A program made the translations under genes and the position numbers. This document shows positions 1 through 11,549 of a stretch of 64,000 nucleotides of DNA, piece by piece. Each line of letters begins with the position of its first letter. Position 1 is the stretch's first letter. The DNA comes from Chlorokybus atmophyticus (lineage: Eukaryota > Streptophyta > Chlorokybophyceae > Chlorokybales > Chlorokybaceae), in NCBI GenBank assembly GCA_009103225.1, contig RHPI01003389.1:406760-470759 (forward strand), in the 5' to 3' direction. The notes beneath the pieces were generated by a model that was not told the DNA's origin, searched no databases, and was given only the letters and a program-made list of their open reading frames with translations.

Positions 1-664
1 AGGGGGCGGGGGAGGGGGAGGGGCGGCGGCAACCACTGCTTGTTGCTGCTGCGGGGAGGGATTGGGGCCTGATGCGGAGGATGGCGTCACGACCGTGGCG
101 TTTCCTTCGTGTCTCGCCTGCGAGGGCGCACGCAGCGCGTTGGGCAGCGGCTGGTTGACGCAATATATACCCGTGCCGAGTCGGACACTGAGTTGCATGA
201 TTGTAGCATGCAAAGGTTGTGTCAATGCAAGCAAGGACGGACATGGACGTGATACCCAGCTTGCCGGTTGACAAGATCGACGTCACACGCGAGTTGTCGT
301 TGCTGCTGTTGTTGTAAGATGAGACTCATTGCAGACGTATACATGCATGCATTGCCAATGCAGCCTGGGAGGAGTGGACACCCACCTGCGCCGCAGACTG
401 CTGCCCTTGCTGCGACGCCGCCGCCGTCGTCGCCGCCGCCGCCGCTCCTGCCCTCGTCGTCCTTCGCCTGCCCCTCCTCCTCCTCCCTCCCAAGCTGCTG
501 TCACCGCCATTGTCGCTGGAGAAGGAAAGGAAGCCCGCCCCTCGGACACTCTTGGCGGGGTGGGCGGCGGTGGGGCGGCTGTGAGCCAGCGCCCCACCCG
601 ACCTGTCAGACGGCCATGCCCACGACGACGACACTGCTGCTGTTGAGGACAATGCGGACGCCAT
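1..664 (-). CDS. Putative partial low-complexity protein, runs off left edge
   Basis: Unrecognised. On the minus strand an ATG at 664-662 in a good context (GCCATCATGG) opens a 93-codon stretch to 386. It is rich in Ala, Ser, Gly and Arg and ends in Gln codons. A consensus-like donor (CAG|GTGGGT at 386/385) would join it in phase 0 to an acceptor (CCCGCAG at 55-49). The second exon reads Gln-Gln-Gln-Ala-Val-Val-Ala-Ala-Ala followed by Pro to the window edge with no stop. Ser/Ala/Arg-rich N-termini of this kind occur in organellar or nuclear proteins, but composition this biased also arises in non-coding GC-rich DNA, and the plus strand is open over the same stretch. It would be divergently transcribed from cfap43, sharing the roughly 1 kb spacer 665-1683. 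Confidence 0.28.
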
Positions 665-1683
665 GATGGCGGTGAGGTGGCGCAGCAGGGGCGGAGAGGA
701 GAGGGGAGGGCGCACGGCACCCGCCCTCTCCCTGTGGCCTGGGCTGGTCCCGCTGGGGCGGACGGGCGGCGGCGGCAGCGTCAGGGGGTGGAACGCCAGC
801 TGGCGTGTCTGTGGTGTGGTGTCACCGCCACGTGGAAATAGAGAGACAAACAGCCGCAGAGGAGATTCATCCAGTGTCAGTAGCAGATATCAGAAGCCTT
901 GTGCGGTGTCTCGCACGCACAGGGATGAGACGCGCCAGCGCCGTCCCTTGTGCGGTCACGTGAACGCCAACACCGCACGCCAACAAACAGGCGGCGGCCT
1001 GGCCGGCAGCGGCGGCGGCGGCGGCGGCGGCGGCCATGATGGAGGAGAAAGCGAAGCCGGACAGAACAGTGCGTCTCTCAGAAAACACAATTACAGGTGG
1101 TGATAATCATGACAGTGTTGTTGTTGGTTTTTTATTGTCGGAAAGGTGGTGGTGGTGGTGGTGGTGTCACTACGAACACTTATATGATGATGATGACGAC
1201 GACGACGATGACGATGATGATGATGATGATGATGATGATGATAGCGATGATGATGATGATGATGATGGTGACACCACCCTGCTGATGATGTACTGTGAGT
1301 TGACATATCTGTGTCAACATAACTGCCATCCAGCCTGGTCTAGATCACTGCTTGCTGCCTTGGTGATGCGCATGTCAGCAGTTCCAAACGTCCCCATCAA
1401 CTACTGTCGGCTTTGGCTTGGCCAACCTTTGCCGCCATCTCGCTGTACGTTGCCAATGTTGATACTACTCGTTTCATCATATAGATTGGCAGTTTCAGCA
1501 AGTCAGCCACAACTCAAGACACGGGCATCTCTGCGTGTGTGTCATGCACTGCATGACTTATGGCTGCTGTCTGTCTCAGTTTGCGCGCCGCGATGCTCCA
1601 CCTCTTACTCAAAGCTGAACAGCGCCTGACTGCCACCATCAGAAAGCGGATCTCCTCTGGAGACTACTGAAGCCCACATCGTT
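665..1683. other. Intergenic spacer with simple repeats
   Basis: No gene recognised. The spacer holds a (CGG)n tract near 1009-1034 and the GGT/GAT microsatellites listed separately. It probably contains the 5' region of cfap43. The cfap43 frame stays open for some codons upstream of its first ATG, so an additional 5' exon here cannot be excluded. Confidence 0.5.
1144..1268. repeat. Trinucleotide microsatellites (GGT)n then (GAT/GAC)n
   Basis: A short (GGT)n run is followed from about 1185 by roughly 28 GAT/GAC units. In one frame this translates as poly-Asp, in others as poly-Met or poly-His. The flanks show no family similarity, so it is treated as non-coding. Confidence 0.9.
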
Positions 1684-4600
1684 ATGATGGCCGTGCAATC
1701 CAACGGCGCCAATGCGGGCGTGGGCGCGCACCCCGCGGACGCCGACGTGGTGGCCTATGCGTGCGGCAGCGCGCTGGTCATGCACAACACGGACACAGGA
1801 CAGCAGGTGCCAGAGAACACGTGCACACAAGTCCTGTGCGCGCATATGTATGTGGGGTGTCCAGTCTGTTTGTGTGCATGCGTGTGTGCGCACTCGTGCA
1901 CTATCTGTGCGTTCACGTGTACTTACCACACTGGCTTGTGTGTCCCATGCAGGTGCACGTGTGGGGTGCGAATGGGGTTGGGGCTGTGGCTGCCTGCGCC
2001 CGCGCGCGCCTGGTGGCGTACGCTGAGGCCGTCCCGCGCCACCCGCGCCTGCACGTCCACACCTCCGCCGCCTCCTCCTCCCCCACACCCATCGCCACCC
2101 TCGAGGTGTGTGCTGCAACGACCATGTTGATGCACAGGGTGGGTAACGCATTGCGTCGACAAACAGGGTGGTGCGGAGCTGGAGTGGGGTGCGGTGGAGT
2201 TCAGTCGCAATGGGTCGCGCGTGCTCGCGGTGTCCGGCGTCCCCGACTTCGCCCTCAGCGTGTGGGATCTGCCTTCCGCTCACCTCGTAACGCGCATCGA
2301 GGTGGGCTGACACATGTATGCATGCGTGGGTGGGTGGGTGGGTGCGTGCGTGCGTCACTCACTGCTTCCGCATCGGTGTTGTTCAGGCGGGTGAGGCGGC
2401 GTGCGGTGTTGGCGCGAGCTTCTACCCAGGCAGCTCCGACACCATGTGCTGCGTGGGTGCGCGCACCGCCCGCATCATCACACGTAAGGGGTAGACGCAT
2501 CTCATCCGCACAACACAGCACGTCATCCCTTTGCTGGTACACTCCCTGACTATCGGCACACACCCCTACTCCACCCAGTGCGCAGCGGAGGAGGAGGAGG
2601 AGGAGGAGGCGCGGCACCAGGAAGCCCAGGACCAGGACCAGGGGGCTCAGGACCTGGAGGAGGAGGAGGAGTGCAAGTTGTCATCACGGATGTGTCGATG
2701 TCCACTCGCGACGGGGAAGAGGCAGCGGACGAGGAGGGCACCAACGACGACACCGCGACGTCAGCGGTTGTTGACACTGACGAGGAGAAGCACCACCAGC
2801 AGCAGCAGCAGCAGGACGAGGACGCAGAGCGCGTGACGGCTCACGCGTGGGGGCCCCCGGCCTCGACATCGTCCGTTGGCGTGGCGCTGTGGCTGGGGAC
2901 GGATCGAGGGCGCGTAAGGGTGGCGACGATGGGGAAGAGCGTGGTGGGGGCCGCGGCGGAGATCGCGGGGGGAAGACTCGTGATGCAGGTGAGGGAGAAG
3001 AGAGAGAGAACGTGCTTGTGTTGGTTGCGAGCGGTTTTGATGATGTGGGTGTCCATGTGAGTACAGACTCTGGATGCGGATGTAAGAGGGGCCAGCATAG
3101 CAGGTGAGGATGCAGTTTTCGCCCACCTCAACAATGACAACTACCATAACTCACAACATCCACATTGACATCGACTACCGCAACAGGCATCCTCTTCAAC
3201 AAGGCGCATGTAGTGGTGGCGACCGCACCCGGCACGCTGTTCTTCTTCGCCAACAATGACGCCGTGCACACGACGGGCTTGCTGGCGCCCAGCTTCACCG
3301 TCAACATTTCAACTGCGGGCCTACAAAGGTACATAACCAACTTCCTCACAACACAACACACTTCTTCATCCGTACTTTGTGATGATTGAAACTCAGAGTT
3401 GAAAGTCCGCAATTGCATCATCCCATGTGCAGAGTTGCCTTCATGCCCGACTTTGCGAGGATCGTCGTGGCTTCCGCCTGCGGCAGTGTGCATATCGCGG
3501 CAGCATCAGCCGAGGCGAGTGCCAACTCACAGCTTGAGCATACGCACACTCACACACCCCATCGCTCACCCTCATTTTGGATTTGTCCAATCGCACAGGC
3601 GGAGCAGTCGGTGTCCCTTTTGGCTGGAGCGCACGCGCAAAGCCCCGTGATGGGCTTAATAGCCTCCTCCTCCTCCTCCTCCACCCCTGCCGTCACATGC
3701 ATCCACGCCGACGGCATCACGCGTACACTCCACGCATCCACTCTCGCTGAACAACAACCACGCACAGCCCTCTTCCCGTCACTATCAACATCATCTCCCT
3801 TCACGTGCTTTGCCACGGCCAGCGACAATAGTATTTTCGTGGTTGGGGATGCGTGCGGCCGCGTGGTCGTGGCGGATGCGTCTACACGGGAGATGCTGTT
3901 TGATGAGAGGCTGCATGCGGTGCCTGTTGCGTGGGTGGCAGTCTCACCGTGCGGGAGATACGTCGCGTCGATGGGTGTTGCGCCCGGCGGGCCCGTCTTT
4001 GTTGTGCATAGAAAGGATGCAGAGATGGACAACGAGTGGCGCGTGTTGGGACACTTTCCTTCTCTGCCGGACACACTCTCTCTCTGCTGGGCGCCTTCCT
4101 CCCCTGCACCTCTGCTGCTGCTGGCCACCGCCTCAGGTGGAATTGTTGTTTATGCTTCCATCTCTCCCTCAACGCACGTAATCAGTCACTTACACCTCTG
4201 GTAACTGTGTTGTTGTGTGCAGGGATGCTGTATGCGATGAGAGTCCCGTCAGAGCCCATGTCCCCGATCACCAAGTATCTCATCCCCGAAGAGGCGCTGG
4301 ACAGGCGGCGTGCCGTCGTGCGGCGTGTCCTCGTGCGCATGGTCGCCGTGGCAGGAGATCAGAACGATCGACTCAGCAACGATCGGGACGAGGGTGAGGG
4401 CGAGGACGAGCCCGGGTTGGAGAAGGAGAGCTTCGTTGTGTATGCGCTCACGCGGGATAGGGGGCTGCACCGGTACCGCATGCGCATCGTGCGCCGCAAC
4501 GGTAGGAAAGGAAAGAGTTGTCGACTGTGTGCGTGCTGTCTGGTACTATTGATGTGTGGTCGGACAGATGCGAGTCTGCTTGCGAGTGGCGTGGCGCAGA

Positions 4601-7600
4601 TGCTTCCGAGGAGCGGCGAGGGACCGCTGGCGGGGCCATGCGACATCATGGAGGAGAAGAGCCTGCCCAACGTGCATCAGGTGCGTGTTTATGTGTGCGT
4701 GTGCATGCATGCGTGTGTGCATGTGTTGGGAGACAAACCATCCCGCGTGCATGACGCTCGGAAACTGCCGCAGAAATTCGGCACGTGTCTGGTGTTGTCT
4801 GCGGATGGGACGTTGCTCGTGGCGGGTGCCTCCGACGGCGTGGCGGTCCTGTTCAACCTGCAGCAGTTCAGACAGGTGCAGAGGTGGCCGCTGCACGCGT
4901 CCGCACGAGGAGGCATCACGGCGCTGGCGTTTGCTAACGAAGGGAAGACTCTCGTGTCGTGTGGGCGGGACGGCGGGACGCATACGGTGGCAATATCAAC
5001 AGACGCGCACCCATCTGCCTCGCAGCCGGCGGGGCGCCTAGCACGCACTCTGCCAACTGTAACCACACCTGTGCCTGTTTCAATGCCGAGTGCGTCGTCG
5101 AGTGGGAATGTAACGTTGCCGTTGACGTGGTTGGAGAAGCTGGACCAGGGCAAGGAGGAGAGCGCGCGGGAGGCGGAAGCCGCGTACTGCGAGAGCGTGC
5201 GCGCACGTGTGGTCAGCATCCGCACGGAGGTCGAGCGCGCCATTGACCTCAACACCCAGGTGAGGGTGTCTGTGTGCGCGCGCGTGTGTGTAGTGTGTGC
5301 TTGAGGTGCGCTGAGCTTCCCTTTGACAGTCTCTCACTCGTAGGCCGATGAGTTGGAGCGTCTCCCGCGTGAGGAATTTGTCGTTGACCAGGAACTGCGT
5401 GCTCAGAACATGGCCGCGTGCGAAGAGCGCATCCTCGAGATGGCGGAGGTCAGTTGTGGCAATGACGCACTCGCATATCACTCTGCGAGGGTGTTCATTG
5501 TAAGATTCAATACACACACGCGCACGCACACACACTCACACACACTCACGCACACACACACACACACACTGTATCTGTGCAGGCATCCAGGTTGTCAGAC
5601 CTGCGGTCCCAGCTGCTCGCCTCCCGTCTTCGCTCCGAGTGCTGGGACAGCGCCGAGTCCCCTCTCCTCGTGCTTGAGCCCCTCACCCTTGGGACCAACA
5701 GCGACGGGGCCCTCCGCGTGGCGAGCTTTGGCGTGGGTAAGCAGGGCGAGGGCGAGCGTCGACGCCTCGCGTGCGTGACGTTTCTGCGCGAGGTCGAGCG
5801 CGCGGAGCTGAGAAACAGACCGTTCGCGGAGCTGTCCGTCACTCAGAGACTGGCGACAAGACACCGAGCGCGCGCGGCCGATAGGGAAATGCCAGAGTCG
5901 CCCAACCCTGCAAACATCAACAGTAAGTAGGCACACAAAGAGTGTGAGAGTGAGTATATGACAGCTGGCCTTGCGCCTTGTTGTATGCGAGACCTTCCTG
6001 CTGTTTGTTAGTTGCCAGAAAGGAGGAGGCTATGGATGCCGGGGATGGTATGGACGATGGCTGGGCTGCGCCGGGCGTGTACTTGGACGAGCTGGAGTAC
6101 CACGATGTGGAGACCCACACCGTGCGCAGACGCATCACGCAGATACACCTCGTCAAGGTGTGTGTCCTCTTACAACGATACCAGTCAGCTGTATGGCTTC
6201 CAGTCGGCAGGTAACCATGTACATCTCTCTTCATTGCAGGCTGCCATCCAGGCAAGGAAGGTGTCGTTCAACGGCGAGGTGGACTTCCTGTTGCAGTCGA
6301 AGCACGGCGTGGTGGATCGTCTCAACGAGCGCGAGTCCCGCGCATCAGCCATCTGCTCGGACCTCAACATCCCCAATGAGGGTCCAGGCACGTGGTCGTT
6401 GGCTGCCTCCGAGACCCCCGAGGCCCGCGTGCTCAGCGTGGACGACAGCGAGGTGCCCTGCGAGAAGTATGTGTCGGTGGAGGAGCGCGCGAGGAGAGAG
6501 AGTGAAGCGAGGAGGCGCAAAGAGGAGGAGAGGGCGAGAAGTGCGGATGAGAGCCGAGCGCGAGCGCTCAAGGATATGATGGGAGGCACGCTCGAGCGAG
6601 CGCATGCTGATGCGAACGACCCGGACAACTGCAAGGAGCCGTGGATGGAGGAATACAAGGCTGGGGGAGGAGTCTCACAACTCACTGATGAGCAGATGAG
6701 GAGGTACAAAGAGTGGGAGGCCAAGGCGGTCGCGTGGGCCGAAGAGCGCGAGCGCGCCCGCAAGGCCCTCGAGACGGAGCTCAGGCAGATACGTTCTGAG
6801 GTGGGCAACGCCACGCGCGGTTTTGACGCCGATTTACAGGCTCTCCACGCACGCAAGCTCGCCGTCCAGGAAGAGATCACCCTGATGGAGCTTAAGCTGC
6901 TGCTGCTGGTGTCCGCGCTGGAGCAGCGGTCGAGAGACGAGCAGGTGGCGCGCGTGCTGCAGGTGAGGCTGGAGGCACTCAAGGTGAGAAAGGGGCAAGG
7001 GGCCACGGCACTGGCGGCGCTGAGAAGAGAAGTGGACCGCGCACGGGCAGCGCATGAGACGCTGCTAGTGGAGGACCGAGCCATAGAGAAGGTGCGTGTG
7101 CGCGATGCATACAACATCTGCATCCGTGTGTGCATGCGTGCGTGTGCGTGCGTGTGTCCGTGCGCGTGTGCATGCTAGCCTGACGCTGGTTACCTATGGT
7201 GCTGTTCCAATTATAATTTCCAGGCGTTTAGGCGAGAGTTTGGTGAGCACGAGGACCTGTTTGAGGCGCTTCTTCGTCTGTTCCGTCAGCGTCCCAAGGG
7301 TCTCACGGGCGGTGGGGGTGACGGCATGAGCCGCGCCGGCAGCCTCATCAGGAAACCATCCACCATGCCTGCTCCCGGCGGCCAGCAGCCAGAGTCCCCG
7401 CGACAGCAGCGGGCGAGCGTCGCGGACACGATGAACACCAACAACACCAACAACAGGAGCAGCATGAGTGCAAGCATGCGCGGCCGACTCAACGCCAGCA
7501 TCGGCAGGAACGCGTCGCAGTCATCAGGTGCGTGGTGGTATTGCGCGAGCTGAAAGGCTAACCTATTGGTGAGTTTGAGCCTGGATCTAAACGCCACGTT

Positions 7601-9206
7601 GCTCTGTTTGTATGGCAGGTTCTCAGCGCGCGTCTCTGGCGCTGGCTCTGCCCCTTCCTGCGGGCGCGTACGCGGCAGAGGCCGGCCCTGACGCCCCACC
7701 GTTGAGCTCTGGACGGTACGTGTTTGTGTGAGGCAATGAGCGATGCAAGCATTGCCGGCGCGTGCTCACTGACGGGTTGACGAGGCTGTGCCACACACTT
7801 GCAGGGCTAGCATGGTGAGCGAGAGCACCCTCGACCCCTACGCGCAGGGCGCTGGCGGGGACCCCGGCAGCAAGACGAGTAAGCGCGTGAGCATGTGCGT
7901 GCGAGCGTGTGATGACATGACCCAGTCCTGAGCTTTGACTTGGAAACAGGCCGCTCCTCGGATGCGCATGCTGGTGGGGAGTGGGTGGCCATGCAGATGC
8001 AGCAGCAGAGCCCTCCGGACGGGTTGGAACCGCGTCTGTGGTCGCGTCTGCAGGAGTGCCGCGCGGCAAAGATTTCAAAAGAGCGCGAGTGTCGGGAGGC
8101 GGGCGCGCGTTTGTCGGAGCTCACGCGCGAGTACGCTTCTGCGGTGGGCGCGGACGAGGCCACGCGCGCGCGCATCGAGGCCGTGCTGCGCGCGCTCTCG
8201 GACGTGCGCGAGGGCGCTTTGCGTAGAGACCGCGACGCCGCCCTCACCTGTTTGAGGTTGAAGCTGGGTCAGGTGGAGGTGGAGGAGGAGGCGGGGGCGG
8301 GGGCGGGGCGCGAGGAGCGTTGCGTGCTTGTGGACCGTGCGGACATTGAGAAGCTCAACGCGGAGATCGACGCCCACAACGCGCAGAAGGTGCGCATCTT
8401 AGAGGAGTGCCGCGACGCACGACAGGAGATGCACACGCTGCAGTGGCTCAACCGACGACAGTCCCTCATCAAAGACGACAAGGCCGGCAAGATCAAAGAG
8501 CTGCAGCTGCTGCGCGTCACCAAGGACCTGCAGCGCCTCCTCAAGGCCGCCGCGGAGAAGGACCGCGCGGGGGAGGCGCAGGAGGAGGAGGACGCACGCA
8601 TCCACGCGCAGATGCGCAACCAGGACAGAGCGCGAGATGCCGCCGCGTCGAGAGCGCAGAGACGACTCGACTGGCAGCAAGGGCAGGCAGGATTGAGAAG
8701 AGCGCAGAACGCAGCGCTGAGACACCGTGCGCGAGACCTCGATGAGAGCGTAGCGCAGGGAGAGGGACTGCGCACAAACACGAGACCCGCGTCCGCGCCA
8801 TCCCTCGCGGACAGCGGCAGCGACGAGGTAGGGACAGTGCTTGGGAGCACGTGTGCTTGTAACCATCTGCGTGCATGCATGCGTGTGCACGCATGCACTG
8901 GCGGCTTGTTTGTTCCGCTTGTGTTGGGTGTTGTGCAAGAGGCACCAGCCTCCTCCGCCACATAGCACTCTTGCGCGCAAGTGCGTACGTTAACGTTAAC
9001 TCCTGGCTGTGCAGAGGTTGGCTCTGCGGCGCGTGTTCCGCAACCTCATGACCAACAGGAAGCTCAAAGACATTGTCCAGGCGCAGAGGCACGAGATGGA
9101 GCTGCTCAAGTGCGAGGTGGAGCGGCTGATGGCGTGCAGCTTCCCCAACTTTGCCGAAGTTCGGCTATACAAGCCATACATCGGGCCGGACATTCGCATA
9201 TGGTAG
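1684..9206 (+). CDS. CFAP43: CFAP43/FAP43-like cilia- and flagella-associated WD40 protein
   Basis: CFAP43 with CFAP44 forms the tether/tether-head complex at the inner dynein arm I1/f motor domains of motile axonemes. Predicted exons: 1684-1806, 1953-2105, 2167-2301, 2387-2483, 2579-2988, 3067-3103, 3187-3328, 3433-3514, 3599-4136, 4223-4501, 4568-4680, 4774-5259, 5344-5448, 5583-5922, 6012-6157, 6240-7091, 7224-7527, 7619-7715, 7805-7878, 7950-8827, 9015-9206. All phases agree, giving about 1860 aa. Residues 1 to about 860 are degenerate WD40 blades. From about 870 it is Glu/Arg/Ala-rich coiled coil. The segments ALKDMMGGTLE, AFRREFGEHEDLFEALLRLF and the C-terminal LLKCEVERL...FPNF match the CFAP43 rather than the CFAP44 layout as I know it. 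Intron 8 appears to use a GC donor (3515). Exon 5 adds a Gly/Pro-rich and acidic/poly-Gln linker. The start could be 1684 or 1687. Stop TAG is at 9204-9206. Confidence 0.85.
5511..5570. repeat. Intronic (CA)n microsatellite
   Basis: A CA-rich tract fills most of the cfap43 intron between exons 13 and 14, next to the acceptor at 5581-5582. Several other cfap43 introns hold GTGT/GCATGC-rich tracts. Confidence 0.85.
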
Positions 9207-10343
9207 GGGGGAAGTACATAACCGTTGCGAAACAGGGCTGGTGGGAGCAGGGGGCCGAACGAAGCGTTGTGTGCGTTGCGATCATGTCACAAACTAGTGC
9301 ACATTGATTGTCCATGTGTAGATGTGCGAGTTAGCGGAGGGTTCCGTGCAACTGAAGTACATGGGGTATACAGTTTCAATAGTATATATGTTTTGCACTC
9401 CAATGACAATTGTGTCACACTCATATGCGCTCAAGTAGAGCAGGCGGGGCCGGCACTAGCACACAGCCATGATTACGTTGAAAGCCTACAACCTCAGTGC
9501 TCTGTGAGGTGTGGCGAGTGCAGCACGAGGCCTACTTCTCATCAACGACAAGCTAGCTGGTGATCAACTTCACAGTTGTTGTTGTTACCGTCTTTGCCAT
9601 GACTACTTTTGGCACACTTGATTGCAACTTGACGTCCTGAGTATGCATAGGTTTAGCTGATATATTCTCAGAATGGCTCTACCACATGTTGAACATCTAG
9701 TAGGTCAGAGGTCACATATTACAAGTGGTTACCTGAGAAGTGTATCATGTCAGAACTAGGGATATGCAAATAAGACAATGCTCGGTAAGCACTAAGCTGC
9801 AAAGCAAATACCATATGCCAATGTTCGGTAAGCAGTAGGTTGCATACCATCAATTGCAGTGGTAGGTGCCTTGGTAAATACATTGTAGCTTAGATGTTAC
9901 AACAGTAAGGGGGATTGCCATGTACTTTACCATACGCCACAATTGATGGCGCAAAGGTTACACAGCATCACACAAGCGTTGCCATGTAGCATGCTAGATG
10001 AATGAAGTATCCAACGGACACCAAAGCCATCATGATTATCAGTGCGTGCCGTAGGTGTAATTACAAGGTAGGGTGCCATCTAGCCTGACCCGGTAAATAC
10101 ATGTGATTAAAACGCTTCTGAGTCAAAGGGATGGTGAGTTATCATTATACGAACAGTAACAATCAACTGACAAACCATTCAACGTTAGCAGAGCAGTGTT
10201 GCTGGGAAAAGCGTTAGGTGTATATATTCAGACAAGTCTGGAGTGCACTAACGGAGGTCACCATTTGAGGGCAGCCCTATCATCAATCCACAAATACCAA
10301 TCTATTCACTCTGCTGCTGCTGCTAAGGAGTGGGATGAACCGT
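9207..10343. other. Convergent intergenic region, cfap43 and LHCII 3' sides
   Basis: No coding sequence recognised. It must contain the 3' UTRs of both flanking genes. A TGTAA element, the usual poly(A) signal of many green algae, occurs on the minus strand near 10060, about 285 bases beyond the LHCII stop. The assignment is tentative. Base composition is markedly more AT-rich than the two genes. Confidence 0.5.
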
Positions 10344-11398
10344 TTACTGGCCGGGAGTGAACTTGGTGGCGTATGCCCAGGCGTTGTTGACGGTGGGGTT
10401 GTCGAGATGGTCGGTGAGGTTGTTCAGGGGGCCCTTGCCGGTGACGATGGCCTGGACGAAGAATCCAAACATGGAGAACATGGCGAGGCGACCGTTCTTG
10501 ATCTCCTTAACCTTGAGCTCGGCGAAGGTGTCGGGGTCGTCAGCCAGACCCAGGGGGTCGAAGCTCTCACCGGGGTAGACCTTGTCAAGGCCATCGCCGG
10601 CGGGGCCGCCGTTCACGCGGTAACCCTCGATGAGACCCATGAGGATGACCTGGGTGATGATGATGGCGCCGATGGACTGGGCGTGGATGAGGCTGGGGGA
10701 GCCCAGGTAGTCAATGCCTCCGGGGGTGAAGATCTGGCCACCGGCCTTGAACCAGACAGACTCCTTCAGGGGGGTGCCGGCGTACTTCGAGAGCAACTCG
10801 GGGAGGAGGCAGCCAAGGGCGCCGAGCATGGCCCAGCGGGCATGGATGACCTCGATCTCGCGGTAGCGAGCGAAGGTCTCGGGGTCGGCGGAGAGGCCGG
10901 CGGTGTCCCAGCCGTAGTCTCCGGGGAACTCACCCCTCAGGTATGAGGGAGAAGCGTTCTGCAAGGAGGAGCAAAAGTGTCAGCTCACCAACACCCGCTC
11001 AAGCTCTCCTCGTCATCCCCAATCCAGCGACCCAACCAATCTGACCGCAGACAGTGTGCATGCACTTGCGTGATAGACGCACACACACTACCACAGACGC
11101 GCCCGAACCCAGACTATGCAACCTGTTCCGCTCTCCCATCTGCCGCCGGACGGCATCCCAAGCAAACGCATGCGAGGAGTCAAGCATACAGGGCAACGAC
11201 AGCTGCAGTGCTGGCACTTACGTCGGAGAAGGGGCCGAGCCACTTGACGCGGTCGGGGCCGTACCACGGGGAGGAACCCTTGGCCATGGCGACGGTGGCC
11301 TTGGCGGCGGGCTTCTGGGCGGGGCCATTGACCTTCTGGGCAACGGCGTTGCCCAGGAAGGTGGTCTTGGAGACGGCGGCGGCGGCGACGGAAGCCAT
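10344..11398 (-). CDS. Light-harvesting chlorophyll a/b-binding protein of LHCII
   Basis: Exon 1 is 11398-11222 (59 codons). Intron 11221-10959 has a GTAAGT donor and TTGCAG acceptor. Exon 2 is 10958-10344 with stop TAA, giving 263 aa, the usual Lhcb precursor length. The chosen ATG lies in AACCATGG; an upstream in-frame ATG at 11443 is less likely because the chosen start gives a typical Ala/Ser/Lys-rich transit peptide. Residues 45-50 are WYGPDR, the LHCII trimerisation motif. [15 protein letters not shown] near 95-109 is the first pigment-binding helix and [16 protein letters not shown] the third; the Glu and Arg/Asn chlorophyll ligands are visible. The mature protein binds chlorophyll a/b in thylakoid membranes as the trimeric photosystem antenna. 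No defect is seen. It is the rightmost intact host gene in the window. Strong GC bias fits high expression. Confidence 0.97.
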
Positions 11399-11451
11399 GG
11401 TTGCTAAAGTTGCTAGAAAGAGAACACACTGTGCCAAGGGCAATGCACAGA

Positions 11452-11549
11452 CTATATACCCGGCTGGCGGAGGGGGGGCCTAGCTGTGAGCCCTGGATGC
11501 CCGGGAGCGGGAATCAGCGGGAAGTGGGGCAGCGCGACTCTCCCATTGG
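11452..11549 (-). promoter_or_regulatory. Candidate LHCII core promoter: TATA box and CCAAT box
   Basis: On the minus strand, TATATAG lies at about 11458-11452, 54-60 bases upstream of the ATG. CCAAT lies at 11549-11545, about 90 bases further upstream. An inverted CCAAT occurs near 11646-11650. Position and sequence fit a short-leader, highly expressed photosynthetic gene. The assignment is inferred from motifs only. Confidence 0.55.

Noticed and set aside
283-720. Several overlapping open frames on both strands (Arg-, Pro- or Cys-rich)
   Set aside because: They are shadows of GC-rich simple sequence. Only the minus-strand reading with phase-compatible splice sites was kept, at low confidence.
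1036-1629. 197-codon open frame with poly-Asp run
   Set aside because: It is created by the GAT/GAC microsatellite. The flanking residues show no family pattern, and the other frames are equally open.
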